From Pseudomonas sp. FP2335 (GTDB lineage Bacteria > Pseudomonadota > Gammaproteobacteria > Pseudomonadales > Pseudomonadaceae), in contig NZ_CP117437.1 of assembly GCF_030687535.1 (NCBI RefSeq), positions 4,299,501 through 4,363,500 on the forward strand: DNA of 64,000 bases, written 5' to 3'. Position 1 is the first letter of the stretch. Each line of letters opens with the position of its first letter. The translations under genes were made by a program, and so were the position numbers. The notes under the pieces were generated by a model that had not been told where the DNA came from, ran no database searches, and saw only the letters and a list, made by a program, of their open reading frames with translations. This document shows, one piece after another, positions 25,522 to 34,843 of the stretch.

Positions 25522-26070
25522 TCAGGGCTTCGAAGCCAACGCCTTCTCCACCGCTTCGATCAAATCCGGGCTGTCCGGCTTGGTCAGGCTGGAAAAATCA
25601 GCAATCACCTTGCCCTGGCGGTCGACCACATACTTGTAGAAATTCCACTTCGGCGCATTACTCTGCTGCGCCAATACCTTGAACAAATGCACCGCATCCG
25701 GCCCCTTGACCTTCTGCGGTTCGGTCATGGTGAAGGTCACGCCGTAATTCACGTAGCAGACCTTGGCAGTCTCCTCGCCGGTCTTGGCCTCTTGCTTGAA
25801 GTCATCTGAAGGCACACCGATCACTTCCAGCCCTTGATCCTTGTAACGTTGATACAAGGCTTCTAGGCCTTTGAACTGCGGGGCGAACCCACAGAAGCTC
25901 GCGGTATTGACGATCACCAGGGGCTTTCCAGCAAAACGCTGGCACAAGTCGATGGATTCCTTGGCCCGCAGCTTGGGCAATTGGCCCTCCAGCAACGGCG
26001 GGCAATCGGCAGCCATTGCGGCACTGCCAATCGCCATCAGCACGGGTACAGCGAGCCAGCGCATCTGCAT
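25522..26070 (-). CDS. periplasmic glutathione peroxidase
   Basis: This 182-residue thiol peroxidase of the GPx family has a signal peptide ([20 protein letters not shown]). The peroxidatic Cys60 lies in VNTASFCGF, followed by [10 protein letters not shown] and the WNFYKYVVD strand with the family Trp. Bacterial GPx proteins usually use thioredoxin rather than glutathione. AGGACAC precedes the ATG at 26070. It is the last gene of the MarR-MFS-small protein-GPx set, 33 bases after the small gene, and probably protects against peroxides. Confidence 0.92.
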   Translation of the reverse strand: MQMRWLAVPVLMAIGSAAMAADCPPLLEGQLPKLRAKESIDLCQRFAGKPLVIVNTASFCGFAPQFKGLEALYQRYKDQGLEVIGVPSDDFKQEAKTGEETAKVCYVNYGVTFTMTEPQKVKGPDAVHLFKVLAQQSNAPKWNFYKYVVDRQGKVIADFSSLTKPDSPDLIEAVEKALASKP

Positions 26071-26103
26071 GTCGTGTGTCCTTGAAAAAGTCAGAGTCCG
26101 AAC

Positions 26104-26223
26104 TTAACAGATCGACATACCCAGTTGCATCAACGCCAGGCCACCGTGCTGCCAACCCCACCAGGCGAGCAGCGTCAGGACCAACCCCGCCGCGATCAGC
26201 AAACCCCTTGCCGCTATGCTCAT
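26104..26223 (-). CDS. 39-residue single-span membrane protein coupled to the MFS gene
   Basis: This short gene begins MSIAARGLLIAAGLVLTLLA and continues with a WWGW aromatic belt. One membrane helix (about residues 5-24) is followed by a short tail ending GMSIC. Its ATG overlaps the stop of the MFS gene (ATGA, 26220-26223), so it is translated by coupling. It may be a small accessory subunit of the transporter. Too short for most gene finders. Confidence 0.65.
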   Translation of the reverse strand: MSIAARGLLIAAGLVLTLLAWWGWQHGGLALMQLGMSIC

Positions 26224-27428
26224 GCCGCCTCCATCTGCGCCTGCAAACGTGCCACCGGCCGCTCACGCACGGGCCAATTCAATGCCGCCGCGAGCAGGCT
26301 CAACGCGATTGCGCCCTGCCAGATCAAATCGTAGTTACCGGTTCGATCATAGACCACCCCGCCCAGCCAACCACCAAGGAAGGAACCGATCTGATGGAAC
26401 AGGAACACAATCCCGCCAAGCATCGAGAGATTTCGTACGCCAAATAGCGTCGCGACTGTGCCGTTGGTCAGCGGCACGGTGGACAGCCACAACAAGCCCA
26501 TCGCCATGCCGAACAGGTAGGCGCTGACCTGGGTCACCGGCGCCCACAGGAACAAGACGATGACCACGGCGCGCAGCAGATACAACGCGGTCAACAAGCG
26601 CGGTTTGGACATACGCCCACCGAGCCAGCCAGCGGTGTAGGTGCCGATGATATTGAACAGGCCAATCAACGCCAGCACCGTGGTACCTGTGGTTGCAGGC
26701 AGATGTTGGTCCACCAGGTAGGCCGGCAGATGCACGCCGATAAACACGACCTGGAAGCCGCAGACGAAAAAACCAAACGCCAGCAGCCAAAACCCTGAGT
26801 GGCCGCACGCTTCTTTCAACGCTTCGCCCAAGGTTTGCTGACCCGCCATCGCCGGCAGCGGGCGATCCTTGAGCATGCCGACCAGCGGCAGAATCAACGC
26901 CACCATCAGGCCCAACGCCAGCAACGCAGCGGACCAGCCCAACCAACTGATCAAGCCCAAAGTGCCTGGCACCATGGCGAACTGGCCAAACGAACCGGCC
27001 GCGCTCGCGATCCCCATCGCCATACTGCGTTTTTCCGGCGCGACGGCACGGCCAACCACGCCGAGAATCACCGAAAATGAGGTGCCGGACAGGCCGATAC
27101 CAATCAGCAAGCCTGCACTGAGGGATAACGACCACGCCGAGTCGGACAAGCCCATGAATACCAGGCCCACGGCGTACAGCACCCCACCGACAAACACCAC
27201 TTTGGTCGCACCGAAACGGTCCGCCAACGCACCGGCAAACGGCTGCGCCAGGCCCCACACCAGATTCTGCAAGGCGATAGCCAGGGCGAAGGTGCCGCGC
27301 CCCCAACCGAATTCGGCGCTCATCGGCGCCAGGAACAGGCCGAAGCCATGCCGCACGCCCAAGGACAACGCCAGGATCAGCGCACTCCCCACAAGGATCC
27401 AACCACTGGTGCGCCACATCGAGGTCAT
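26220..27428 (-). CDS. MFS transporter
   Basis: This 402-residue carrier has 12 hydrophobic segments, with the MFS loop 2-3 motif GALADRFGATKVVFVGG and a C-terminal half that repeats the fold (GWLGGRMSKPRLL). It resembles YnfM/OFA-like carriers. GGAG lies eight bases upstream of the ATG at 27428. It is preceded by a perfect palindrome and the MarR gene on the same strand, so it is very likely the regulated target. Substrate unknown. Confidence 0.9.
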   Translation of the reverse strand: MTSMWRTSGWILVGSALILALSLGVRHGFGLFLAPMSAEFGWGRGTFALAIALQNLVWGLAQPFAGALADRFGATKVVFVGGVLYAVGLVFMGLSDSAWSLSLSAGLLIGIGLSGTSFSVILGVVGRAVAPEKRSMAMGIASAAGSFGQFAMVPGTLGLISWLGWSAALLALGLMVALILPLVGMLKDRPLPAMAGQQTLGEALKEACGHSGFWLLAFGFFVCGFQVVFIGVHLPAYLVDQHLPATTGTTVLALIGLFNIIGTYTAGWLGGRMSKPRLLTALYLLRAVVIVLFLWAPVTQVSAYLFGMAMGLLWLSTVPLTNGTVATLFGVRNLSMLGGIVFLFHQIGSFLGGWLGGVVYDRTGNYDLIWQGAIALSLLAAALNWPVRERPVARLQAQMEAA

Positions 27429-27436
27429 TTCTTATT
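27429..27436 (-). promoter_or_regulatory. AAYAANAA Hfq/Crc motif at the MFS start
   Basis: AATAAGAA on the minus strand fills the space between the GGAG ribosome site and the ATG. A bound Hfq/Crc complex here would block translation start. Confidence 0.4.
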
Positions 27437-27444
27437 CTCCGTTC

Positions 27445-27460
27445 GCGGGTATATACCCGC
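27445..27460. promoter_or_regulatory. perfect palindrome, operator of the MFS gene
   Basis: GCGGGTATATACCCGC is a perfect 16-base palindrome 17 bases upstream of the MFS start. The same sequence with two changes lies before the MarR gene, which marks it as the MarR binding site. Confidence 0.8.
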
Positions 27461-27482
27461 TTGTATTGGAACAGACCCGCCG

Positions 27483-27887
27483 TCAGGCGAGTTCGTCCAG
27501 CAAGGCCAACAAGGTTTCGCGTTTATCTGCGCCGAGTTGATCGATCAATTTCTGCTGCGCTGCTTCCCACGCCGGTAACGCCGCGGCTAATCGTTGCGCA
27601 CCGGCCTCGGTCAACAGTACCAGGCGGTTGCGCAGGTCATTGCCTTCCACCAGTTGCACCAGGCCTTCGCCTTCCAGCACCCGCAGGTTGCGCCCCAAGG
27701 TGCTGCGGTCCAGGCCCATGGCTTCCGCCAGGCTGGAAATGCTCGGTTGATCCAGACGCTGCAAGTTGCACAGCAAAGAATACTGGGCAACGTTGATCCC
27801 GAAGCCGTCGAGAGCGCCGTCGTAATGCCTGCTGACGCCACGGGCGGCACGTCGCAGGTTGGTGCATAAACATTGGGAGGCAAGCAT
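27483..27887 (-). CDS. MarR-family regulator of the adjacent MFS/GPx genes
   Basis: This 134-residue winged-helix protein has the core YDGALDGFGINVAQYSLLCN, the recognition region LAEAMGLDRSTLGRNLRVLE and the wing GNDLRNRLVLLTEAG. Two cysteines near the N-terminus (QCLCTN) could be redox-sensitive, which would suit its peroxidase neighbour; this is inference. The promoter TTGCAA-N17-TATACA (27922-27894) would start transcription at about the A of the ATG, so the message may be leaderless. The ATG has no ribosome site. Confidence 0.88.
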   Translation of the reverse strand: MLASQCLCTNLRRAARGVSRHYDGALDGFGINVAQYSLLCNLQRLDQPSISSLAEAMGLDRSTLGRNLRVLEGEGLVQLVEGNDLRNRLVLLTEAGAQRLAAALPAWEAAQQKLIDQLGADKRETLLALLDELA

Positions 27888-27890
27888 GGA

Positions 27891-27906
27891 ACGTGTATAT
27901 ACCCGC
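27891..27906. promoter_or_regulatory. MarR operator overlapping its own -10
   Basis: ACGTGTATATACCCGC differs at two positions from the perfect palindrome at 27445. It covers the TATACA -10 element (27894-27899, minus strand), so binding would give autorepression. Confidence 0.72.
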
Positions 27907-27929
27907 GATTAAGGATTTGCAAGAAAGTG

Positions 27930-28658
27930 TTACAGCGCCAAACCGACCAGAACCGCGACTTCCAGCAGTTCCAGCAAGGCCCCGGCAGTGTCGCCCGTGG
28001 TGCCACCGAGGCGCTTGACCATCAGGTGGCGCAAACCGACAAAACATAGCGCCGCGAGCAGCACCGCGATCCCGCCGCTGAAACCACCGATCAGCAGGCA
28101 CGCCAAGCCACTGAGGATCAGCACCTGTTGGGCCACAACTCTCGGTAAATGATCCGACAGCGCCTGCCCCAACCCGCCGGCACGCACGTAGCGCGTGGTC
28201 AGGAACAAGCCCAGCATAGATGCGCGCCCGATCAATGGCGCCAGGATCAGCGCTGCGCCGTTATGCTGCTCGATCAACGCCACCAGCGCGGTGAACTTGA
28301 GCAGCAGCACCAGACCCAGCGTGACCACGGCAATCGGCCCACTGCGCGGGTCCTTCATGATGGTCAGCGTGCGCTCGCGGTCGCCGAAGCCACCAAGCCA
28401 GGCATCGGCGCTGTCGGCCAGGCCATCGAGGTGCAAGCCGCCACTGAGCAACACCCAGGCGGTCAGCAACAACGCGGCATGCAGCAACAACGGGGCGCCC
28501 ATCAACAACGCGTTAAAGCCCCACAACAGCAAGCCGAACAACAGGCCGACCAGCGGATAAAACAGCAACGAGCGCCCCAGCTCCTGCGGCTGCGGCATGC
28601 CCGGTAGGCGAATCGGCAAGCTACTGAGAAATTGCAGGGCGATCCAGAACGGCAACAT
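27930..28658 (-). CDS. cobV: adenosylcobinamide-GDP ribazoletransferase
   Basis: CobV (CobS) joins alpha-ribazole to adenosylcobinamide-GDP, a late membrane step of cobalamin synthesis. The 242-residue protein has six or seven membrane segments and the family motif LSGGLHLDGLADSADAWLGG with the DxxDD-like acidic cluster, plus KDPRSGPIAVV. It is the last gene of the cob operon, 2 bases after cobC. No terminator is seen before the MarR gene. Confidence 0.95.
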   Translation of the reverse strand: MLPFWIALQFLSSLPIRLPGMPQPQELGRSLLFYPLVGLLFGLLLWGFNALLMGAPLLLHAALLLTAWVLLSGGLHLDGLADSADAWLGGFGDRERTLTIMKDPRSGPIAVVTLGLVLLLKFTALVALIEQHNGAALILAPLIGRASMLGLFLTTRYVRAGGLGQALSDHLPRVVAQQVLILSGLACLLIGGFSGGIAVLLAALCFVGLRHLMVKRLGGTTGDTAGALLELLEVAVLVGLAL

Positions 28659-28660
28659 CG

Positions 28661-29236
28661 TCAGATTCCTTCCTTCAGCACGCCGTCAGCCGCGACCTGC
28701 AGATTGAACAGCGCGCCATGGCCGACTTCGACATTCAGCAATTGCTCACGGGGCAAGCCCCGCGCCCGCGCCAGCAACAAGCGCATCACGCCGCCGTGAC
28801 TGACCAACAACACCCGCTCACCGGCGTGCGCTTGATGCAAGCGTGCGACGGCACCCAGAACGCGGTCGGAAAAGTCGCTGACCGCCTCGCCCTCAGGCGG
28901 TGTAAAGCTGTAGGGATCTGCCCAGAACAAGCCGAGCGCTTCGGCATCGGTCTCCATCAGCGCCGCAGCACTTTGGCCTTCCCAGGCGCCGAAGTGCAGC
29001 TCTTGCAGATCCGGCTCCAGGCTGACCGGCACCTGCAATTGAGCGCCCAACTCTTCGGCAAAACGTGCGCAACGCTGCAAAGGCGAGCTGACCAGCCGAT
29101 GCCACGGCCCCTGGGCCACCACGGCGGCGCACATCTGCTCCCAGCCCTTGGCGGTCAGCGCGTCGTCCAGGCTGCCGCGCAGGCCGCCGCCCAGCTCGGT
29201 CTCGCCGTGGCGCAACAGGTCCAGGTGCAAAGTCAT
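28661..29236 (-). CDS. cobC: alpha-ribazole phosphatase (histidine phosphatase family)
   Basis: This 191-residue phosphatase removes phosphate from alpha-ribazole-5'-phosphate or adenosylcobalamin phosphate. The phosphohistidine motif is LLRHGET near the N-terminus, with the second His in [14 protein letters not shown] at 29236 overlaps the cobT stop by four bases (ATGA). The frame extends further upstream but without conservation. Confidence 0.93.
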   Translation of the reverse strand: MTLHLDLLRHGETELGGGLRGSLDDALTAKGWEQMCAAVVAQGPWHRLVSSPLQRCARFAEELGAQLQVPVSLEPDLQELHFGAWEGQSAAALMETDAEALGLFWADPYSFTPPEGEAVSDFSDRVLGAVARLHQAHAGERVLLVSHGGVMRLLLARARGLPREQLLNVEVGHGALFNLQVAADGVLKEGI

Positions 29237-30288
29237 GCCGGGCGGTCTGCCACGGCGGCTTCGGCGAAGGTGGCCATCTGGCCGTGCAAGGCACACGCCA
29301 GGCGCAACAATGGCACCGCCAGGGCCGCACCGCTACCTTCGCCCAGGCGCAGGCCAAGCTCCAGCAGCGGCCGTGCGTCGAGGCTTTGCAGCACGAGACG
29401 ATGGCCTGGCTCGGCGCCCCGGTGGCCGAACACCAGCCATTCGCGGCAGCCCGGGTTCAGGCGTGTGGCCACCAGCGCGGCGACGCTGCAGATAAACCCG
29501 TCCACCAGCACCACGATGCCTTCCTGGGCGCAGGCCAGGTATGCGCCGACCAGCGCTGCAATTTCAAAGCCGCCGAGATTGAACAGGGTGTGCAACACGT
29601 CATCGCGCTGCCCGGCGTGCACCGCCAGTGCCCGCTCGATCACCGCAACCTTGTGACTGACGCCTTGGGCATTCAAGCCGGTGCCCGGCCCCGTAAGATC
29701 GCTGACCGGGCAATCGAGCAACGCACACGCCAGCGCACTGGCGGCAGTGGTGTTGCCGATGCCCATCTCACCGCCGATAAACAACTGCGCACCGCTCGCC
29801 AGTGCACGACGCGCACTGTCACGACCGGCTTGCAACGCCAACCGCCCCTGGGCTCCAGTCATCGCCGGACCGTTGACGAAGTTGGCAGTGCCCGCGCCGA
29901 TGTTCAGGTGACGTACCCCAGGCAGGTTCAGCGACGGCGTGACCGTGCCGAGGTCGATCACTTCCAACTGCGCGTCCAACTGCCGCGCCAGTACGCTGAT
30001 AGCGGCACCGCCGGTGACAAAGTTATGCAGCATCTGCCCGGTGACTTCCTGGGGAAATGCCGACACGCCTTCGGCGACCACACCATGATCACCGGCAAAG
30101 ATCGCGATCCACAGTTGATCCACCGAAGGTTTGACCTGCCCCTGCAAGCCGGCCAATTGCACGGCCAACGCTTCCAGCTGGCCAAGGGAACCCGCCGGTT
30201 TGGTCAGTTGCTGCTGACGCGCCAAGGCTTGTTCGTACGCCGCAGTGTCAATCGCCTTACATGGGTTGAGCCACCAGATGTCAGTCAT
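29233..30288 (-). CDS. cobT: nicotinate-nucleotide-dimethylbenzimidazole phosphoribosyltransferase
   Basis: CobT activates dimethylbenzimidazole (made by BluB) with nicotinate mononucleotide to give alpha-ribazole phosphate. The 351-residue protein shows [34 protein letters not shown] and the catalytic-Glu region [18 protein letters not shown] at 30288 overlaps the cobU stop (ATGA). Confidence 0.96.
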   Translation of the reverse strand: MTDIWWLNPCKAIDTAAYEQALARQQQLTKPAGSLGQLEALAVQLAGLQGQVKPSVDQLWIAIFAGDHGVVAEGVSAFPQEVTGQMLHNFVTGGAAISVLARQLDAQLEVIDLGTVTPSLNLPGVRHLNIGAGTANFVNGPAMTGAQGRLALQAGRDSARRALASGAQLFIGGEMGIGNTTAASALACALLDCPVSDLTGPGTGLNAQGVSHKVAVIERALAVHAGQRDDVLHTLFNLGGFEIAALVGAYLACAQEGIVVLVDGFICSVAALVATRLNPGCREWLVFGHRGAEPGHRLVLQSLDARPLLELGLRLGEGSGAALAVPLLRLACALHGQMATFAEAAVADRPA

Positions 30289-30806
30289 AACGCAGTACCT
30301 TTCAAAGTCAGGGGCAGGCCGGCAACCGTCAGGACAACACGCTGACAACGCTCAGCCAAAGCTTGATGCAGCCAACCGGCTTCATCCACATAGCGGCGAG
30401 TCAATTCGCCCAGCGGCACGACACCGAGGCCGGTCTCGTTGCTGACAAAAATGATTTCACCCGGCAGCGCGGCCAGGGTTTCCAGCAGTTGATCGCGCTC
30501 GAACGCCAGGCGCTGGGGGTCTTCGAGCATCAGCAGGTTGGTCAGCCACAGCGTCAGGCAATCCACCAACAGGCAGCGGCCGGCGGCGGCGTTTTCGCGC
30601 AGGACGCGGGCGAGTTCGACGGGTTCTTCGATCAGCCCCCAGTGGTCGGGGCGACGCTGGCGATGCAGGGCGACGCGTTCGTTCATCTCACCGTCCAGCG
30701 GCTGGCTGGTGGCGATGTAGATGACCGGCAACGCGCTGTCGCTGGCGAGCTTTTCGGCGAGACGGCTTTTGCCGGAGCGGGCGCCGCCGAGGATCAGTTG
30801 CAGCAT
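30285..30806 (-). CDS. cobU: adenosylcobinamide kinase / guanylyltransferase
   Basis: This 173-residue bifunctional enzyme (CobP in Pseudomonas naming) phosphorylates adenosylcobinamide and transfers GMP. It has the P-loop [15 protein letters not shown], the [11 protein letters not shown] segment and [12 protein letters not shown]. It starts at ATG 30806, 51 bases after cobQ, the only sizeable gap within the operon. That gap holds a REP remnant. Confidence 0.95.
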   Translation of the reverse strand: MLQLILGGARSGKSRLAEKLASDSALPVIYIATSQPLDGEMNERVALHRQRRPDHWGLIEEPVELARVLRENAAAGRCLLVDCLTLWLTNLLMLEDPQRLAFERDQLLETLAALPGEIIFVSNETGLGVVPLGELTRRYVDEAGWLHQALAERCQRVVLTVAGLPLTLKGTAL

Positions 30807-30819
30807 AAGGTCACACCTT

Positions 30820-30850
30820 CCTGTGGGAGCAGTGCAGCAGTTGAAACCCA
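30820..30850. repeat. REP remnant between cobQ and cobU
   Basis: CTGTGGGAGCAGTGCAGCAG keeps the TGTGGGAGC core of the local REP family, with CCCACA 18 bases further on. The rest is lost. Confidence 0.5.
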
Positions 30851-30857
30851 CATACAG

Positions 30858-32309
30858 TTAAATCCCACACAGCGTGCGCAGCAATTCAGTGTCCAGGTGG
30901 TTCTCCACCAAGTCCGCCAACCGCTCGATGTCACGCTCGCGCAACGCGTGGTAATCCACGCTTTGCACATCCTGCAAGCCCGCCCAGCGCAGCAACGCGC
31001 TGCACGCGGCCGGGGTTTCGAACAGGCCGTGAAGGTAGGTGCCGAGGATCTGCCCATCCGCACTCTGGGCGCCGTCGCTGCGACCGTCATCCAACAACAC
31101 GGCGGCGTTCGCCAGCGCGCTGCCGGACGTCACGCCCGCATGGATCTCATACCCGCTGACCTCGGCGTTTTCCAACAGCAGGCGCCCGCGCACGTTGCGC
31201 AGCTGCTTTTCTTCTTCCAGCGTGGTGCTGAAGGCCAGCAGCCCCAAGCCATGGCTGGAGCCCGACGGCCCTTCCAGGCCCAACGGGTCGTGAACCTGCT
31301 CGCCGAGCATCTGCAAGCCGCCGCAAATGCCAAGCACTTTGCCGCCATAGCGCAAATGTCGCGCCACGGCGCTGTCCCAGCCGTTGGCACGCAAGTAGGC
31401 CAGGTCGCTGCGCACGCTTTTCGAGCCCGGCAGGATGATCAGGTCGGCAGGCGGAATCGGCTGGCCCGGCCCGACAAATTGCAAATCCACCTGGGGATGC
31501 AGGCGCAGCGGGTCGAAATCCGTGTGGTTGCTGATGCGCGGCAACACCGGCACCACCACCTTGAGCACTTGGGCGGCCTTGTCGATCTGGCGCTTGTCGA
31601 TGCCATCTTCGGCTTCCAGGTGCAGGTCCATCACGTAGGGCAATACGCCCACCACAGGCTTGCCGGTGCGCGCTTGCAGCCAATCCAGGCCGGGTTGCAA
31701 TAACGCAATATCGCCGCGAAAACGGTTGATGATGAAGCCTTTGACCCGCGCCTGTTCGCTCGGCGACAGCAATTCCAGGGTGCCGACCAGGTGCGCGAAT
31801 ACGCCGCCACGATTGATGTCGGCGATCAGCAGCACCGGGCAATCCACGGCTTCGGCGAAGCCCATGTTGGCGATGTCGTTGGCGCGCAGGTTGATCTCCG
31901 CCGGGGAGCCCGCGCCCTCCACCATCACCACCGGATAGGCATCGCTCAGGCGTGCATGGGAGGCCAGCACGGCTTGCATCGCGATGGCTTTGTAATCGTG
32001 ATAGGCCACGGCGTTCATGCTGGTGACGGCACGGCCGTGGATGATCACCTGGGAACCGGTGTCACTGTTGGGCTTGAGCAGCACCGGGTTCATGTCGGTA
32101 TGGGGCGCCAGGTTGGCGGCCTGGGCCTGCACGGCTTGGGCGCGGCCGATCTCGCCACCTTCGGCCGTCACGGCGCTGTTGAGGGCCATGTTCTGCGGCT
32201 TGAACGGCGCCACAGCCACGCCCTGGCGGACCAGCCAACGGCACAGCGCGGTGACCAGGGTGCTCTTGCCGGCATCGGAGGTGGTGCCTTGCACCATCAG
32301 CGTACTCAT
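30858..32309 (-). CDS. cobQ: adenosylcobyric acid synthase (glutamine-hydrolysing)
   Basis: CobQ amidates four carboxylates of adenosylcobyrinic acid a,c-diamide. The 483-residue protein has a P-loop-like N-terminus ([20 protein letters not shown]), the synthetase region [15 protein letters not shown], and a C-terminal class I glutaminase domain with nucleophile Cys in [11 protein letters not shown]. The start overlaps the cobD stop by four bases. Confidence 0.96.
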   Translation of the reverse strand: MSTLMVQGTTSDAGKSTLVTALCRWLVRQGVAVAPFKPQNMALNSAVTAEGGEIGRAQAVQAQAANLAPHTDMNPVLLKPNSDTGSQVIIHGRAVTSMNAVAYHDYKAIAMQAVLASHARLSDAYPVVMVEGAGSPAEINLRANDIANMGFAEAVDCPVLLIADINRGGVFAHLVGTLELLSPSEQARVKGFIINRFRGDIALLQPGLDWLQARTGKPVVGVLPYVMDLHLEAEDGIDKRQIDKAAQVLKVVVPVLPRISNHTDFDPLRLHPQVDLQFVGPGQPIPPADLIILPGSKSVRSDLAYLRANGWDSAVARHLRYGGKVLGICGGLQMLGEQVHDPLGLEGPSGSSHGLGLLAFSTTLEEEKQLRNVRGRLLLENAEVSGYEIHAGVTSGSALANAAVLLDDGRSDGAQSADGQILGTYLHGLFETPAACSALLRWAGLQDVQSVDYHALRERDIERLADLVENHLDTELLRTLCGI

Positions 32310-33295
32310 GCAGCGTCCTTGTAGGCCGTCAGCGCTTCGTCAAGGCGCAGCCAATCGGCGGCGCTATCAGGCAAGCCAAAACGCAGGCTGCTGTCGTGAA
32401 CGAACAGGCGCAGCAAGATGCCGCGCTGGGCCATGAATTCGTGCATGCGCTCGGCATGCGGGGTGATCAGCCATTGGAACAAGGCACAGCCGCCGTGAGG
32501 TTGGAAGCCGTGGCGCTCAAGCAGGTCGAACAGCCGCTGGCTGGCCTCGATACAGCGCTCGCGCTGGCGCGTGTGCCCGGCCGTATCCGCCAGGCAGACT
32601 TGGCCCAGCACGCGGGTGGGGCCGCTGACGGCCCAGGGTCCCACCTGCTCGGCAAGCAGCCTGAGCAACTTGCGCTCGGCCAGGACAAAACCGAGGCGCA
32701 CACCGGCCAGCCCAAAGAACTTGCCGAACGAACGCAACACAATCAACCCGACCTGATGGGCCTGGCTCGCCAGGCTCAGGTGCGGCGTGACGTCCATGAA
32801 GGCTTCATCCACCACCAGCCAGCCGCCCCGCTGCGCCAGCCGCGCGTGCCAGTCCAGCAGGCGTTGCGGACTCAGGCTGAGGCCGGTGGGATTGTTCGGG
32901 TTGACCACCACCAGCACGTCGAGGTTGTCGAGAAAGAAGTCGACTTCCTGCTCCAGCACTTCGCGCACCACATAACCGGCGCGGCGCCAGGCTTCGGCGT
33001 GTTCGGCATAGCACGGCGACAGCACGCCGACCTTGCCCGCCCGCCGCAAGCGCGGCAACAGTTGGATCGCCGCCTGGGAGCCCGGCACCGGCAGCAAATG
33101 GGCGGCGCCGTAATATTCGCTGGCGGCGCGTTCCAGGCCGTCGTCGGTTTCCGGCAAGCGCGCCCAGGCCCGCAGCGGAATTTCCGGGATCGCCCACGGC
33201 CACGGCGCGAGGCCGCTGGACAGGTCGAGCCAATCGGCCTCGGCAATCCCGTATTGAATCGCTGCCTTGCGCAGCCGGCCACCGTGCTCAAGCAT
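32306..33295 (-). CDS. cobD: threonine-phosphate decarboxylase
   Basis: This 329-residue PLP enzyme makes (R)-1-amino-2-propanol phosphate for the nucleotide loop; it is called CobC in P. denitrificans naming. Evidence is [25 protein letters not shown] and the PLP-lysine segment [18 protein letters not shown]. The start lies eight bases inside the 3' end of cbiB. Confidence 0.95.
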   Translation of the reverse strand: MLEHGGRLRKAAIQYGIAEADWLDLSSGLAPWPWAIPEIPLRAWARLPETDDGLERAASEYYGAAHLLPVPGSQAAIQLLPRLRRAGKVGVLSPCYAEHAEAWRRAGYVVREVLEQEVDFFLDNLDVLVVVNPNNPTGLSLSPQRLLDWHARLAQRGGWLVVDEAFMDVTPHLSLASQAHQVGLIVLRSFGKFFGLAGVRLGFVLAERKLLRLLAEQVGPWAVSGPTRVLGQVCLADTAGHTRQRERCIEASQRLFDLLERHGFQPHGGCALFQWLITPHAERMHEFMAQRGILLRLFVHDSSLRFGLPDSAADWLRLDEALTAYKDAA

Positions 33296-34196
33296 AGAAT
33301 TGCGCCCCCGCGCATAGGATCAGCAGCCACAACCATACGCCGCGCTGCACCAGTTGCCAGCCTCGGTCGATGGAGTCCGCATCCGCCGCCGGGCCTTCGC
33401 CCAGTTGCGGACGTTGATGTACTTCGCCGTGATAAATCGCGGCGCCGCCCAATTCGACACCCAGCGCACCAGCGCCGGCCGCCATCACCGGGCCGGCGTT
33501 GGGGCTGTCCCACGTCGGGCCCTGGGTACGCCAGCACTTCAACGCCAGGCGGGTTTTGCCCAGCAACGCGTAGGTCAATGCCACCAGGCGCGCAGGAATA
33601 TAGTTCAGCACGTCGTCGATCTTGGCCGCCGCCCAACCGAAACGCTCGAAGCGTTCGTTGCGATAGCCCCACATGGCGTCGAGGGTGTTGCTCAGGCGGT
33701 ACAGCACCACGCCCGGCACACCGGCAACGACAAACCAGAACAGCGCGGCGAATACCGCGTCGCTGCCGTTCTCCAGTACCGACTCGGTGGCGGCGCGGGC
33801 GACTTCGGTACGGTCCAGTTCGCTGGTCTGACGGCTGACAAGGTAACTCACACGTTTTCGCGCTTCGTCCAGGTCATCACTGCGCAGCGCCTGGGCGACC
33901 GGGATCACGTGCTCGCCAAGGCTGCGCATGCCGAGGGCGCAGTACAACGCCAGGATCTCCAAGATCCAGCCGATATACGGCGCCCACGACAAAGCCGTGG
34001 CCAGCAGGGTCAACGGCACCACGGCGATAAACCACGCGGTCACGCCATGGCTGCGCCAGCCCCGGCCACCGCTGTTGAAGCGTTGCTCGATGCGCCCGGC
34101 GAAATTGCCGAACGCCACCAGCGGATGCCAGCGCCTGGGTTCGCCCAGCAGCGCATCCAGCGCGACTGCGGCGACACACAGCAAGGCCACACTCAT
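33288..34196 (-). CDS. cbiB: adenosylcobinamide-phosphate synthase
   Basis: CbiB (CobD in Pseudomonas naming) attaches the aminopropanol arm to adenosylcobyric acid. The 302-residue membrane protein has [24 protein letters not shown], the [19 protein letters not shown] motif and a C-terminal membrane helix. ATG at 34196 overlaps the bluB stop (ATGA). Confidence 0.95.
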   Translation of the reverse strand: MSVALLCVAAVALDALLGEPRRWHPLVAFGNFAGRIEQRFNSGGRGWRSHGVTAWFIAVVPLTLLATALSWAPYIGWILEILALYCALGMRSLGEHVIPVAQALRSDDLDEARKRVSYLVSRQTSELDRTEVARAATESVLENGSDAVFAALFWFVVAGVPGVVLYRLSNTLDAMWGYRNERFERFGWAAAKIDDVLNYIPARLVALTYALLGKTRLALKCWRTQGPTWDSPNAGPVMAAGAGALGVELGGAAIYHGEVHQRPQLGEGPAADADSIDRGWQLVQRGVWLWLLILCAGAQFYA

Positions 34197-34843
34197 TGAC
34201 TCACTCCCCAAGAATTTTCGTACAGCATGTCACTCAGCGGCCGCGGCTCGGTCCAGCCTTCGAGTTGCAACATCGGCGCCGGGTAGAACGCAGCGACCGG
34301 GCCCAGGCACAGCACGGCCAGGGGTTTGGCGCCGGGCGGCAGGCCCAGCAGGTCGGCCAGGGCCTGGGGCTCGAACAGCGAGACCCAGCCCATGCCCAGG
34401 CCTTCGACGCGGGCAGCCAGCCACAGGTTCTGGATGGCACAGGACAGCGAGGCCATGTCCATTTCCGGCAAGGTGCGACGACCGAAGATGTGGCGCTCGC
34501 GGTCGTCCATCAGCGCTGCTACCAATACCTCGGCGCAATCGTGGATGCCTTCGACCTTGAGCTTCATGAATTCGTCGGAGCGCTCGCCCAGGGCTTCGGC
34601 GGTGCGGATGCGTTCTTCTTCCACCAGTTGCTGGATTTGCCCACGTAGCTGGCGGTCGCTGATACGGATGAAGCGCCAGGGTTGCATCAGGCCGACGCTG
34701 GGGGCCTGGTGTGCGGCCTGGAGCAGGCGCTGCAGCAGTTCAGGCGCGACGGTGCCGCCGCTGAAGTGGCGCATGTCGCGGCGTTCGGCGATGGCGCGGT
34801 AGACGGCCTGGCGGTCGGCTTCTGGGAAGGCGTTGTCGGTCAT
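34193..34843 (-). CDS. bluB: 5,6-dimethylbenzimidazole synthase
   Basis: BluB cleaves reduced FMN with O2 to form the lower ligand of B12. The 216-residue nitroreductase-fold protein has [35 protein letters not shown] and [20 protein letters not shown]. Its ATG at 34843 overlaps the cobB TGA. The upstream AGAGG ribosome site lies inside the REP element that ends cobB. Its presence implies aerobic de novo lower-ligand synthesis. Confidence 0.95.
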   Translation of the reverse strand: MTDNAFPEADRQAVYRAIAERRDMRHFSGGTVAPELLQRLLQAAHQAPSVGLMQPWRFIRISDRQLRGQIQQLVEEERIRTAEALGERSDEFMKLKVEGIHDCAEVLVAALMDDRERHIFGRRTLPEMDMASLSCAIQNLWLAARVEGLGMGWVSLFEPQALADLLGLPPGAKPLAVLCLGPVAAFYPAPMLQLEGWTEPRPLSDMLYENSWGVSQ

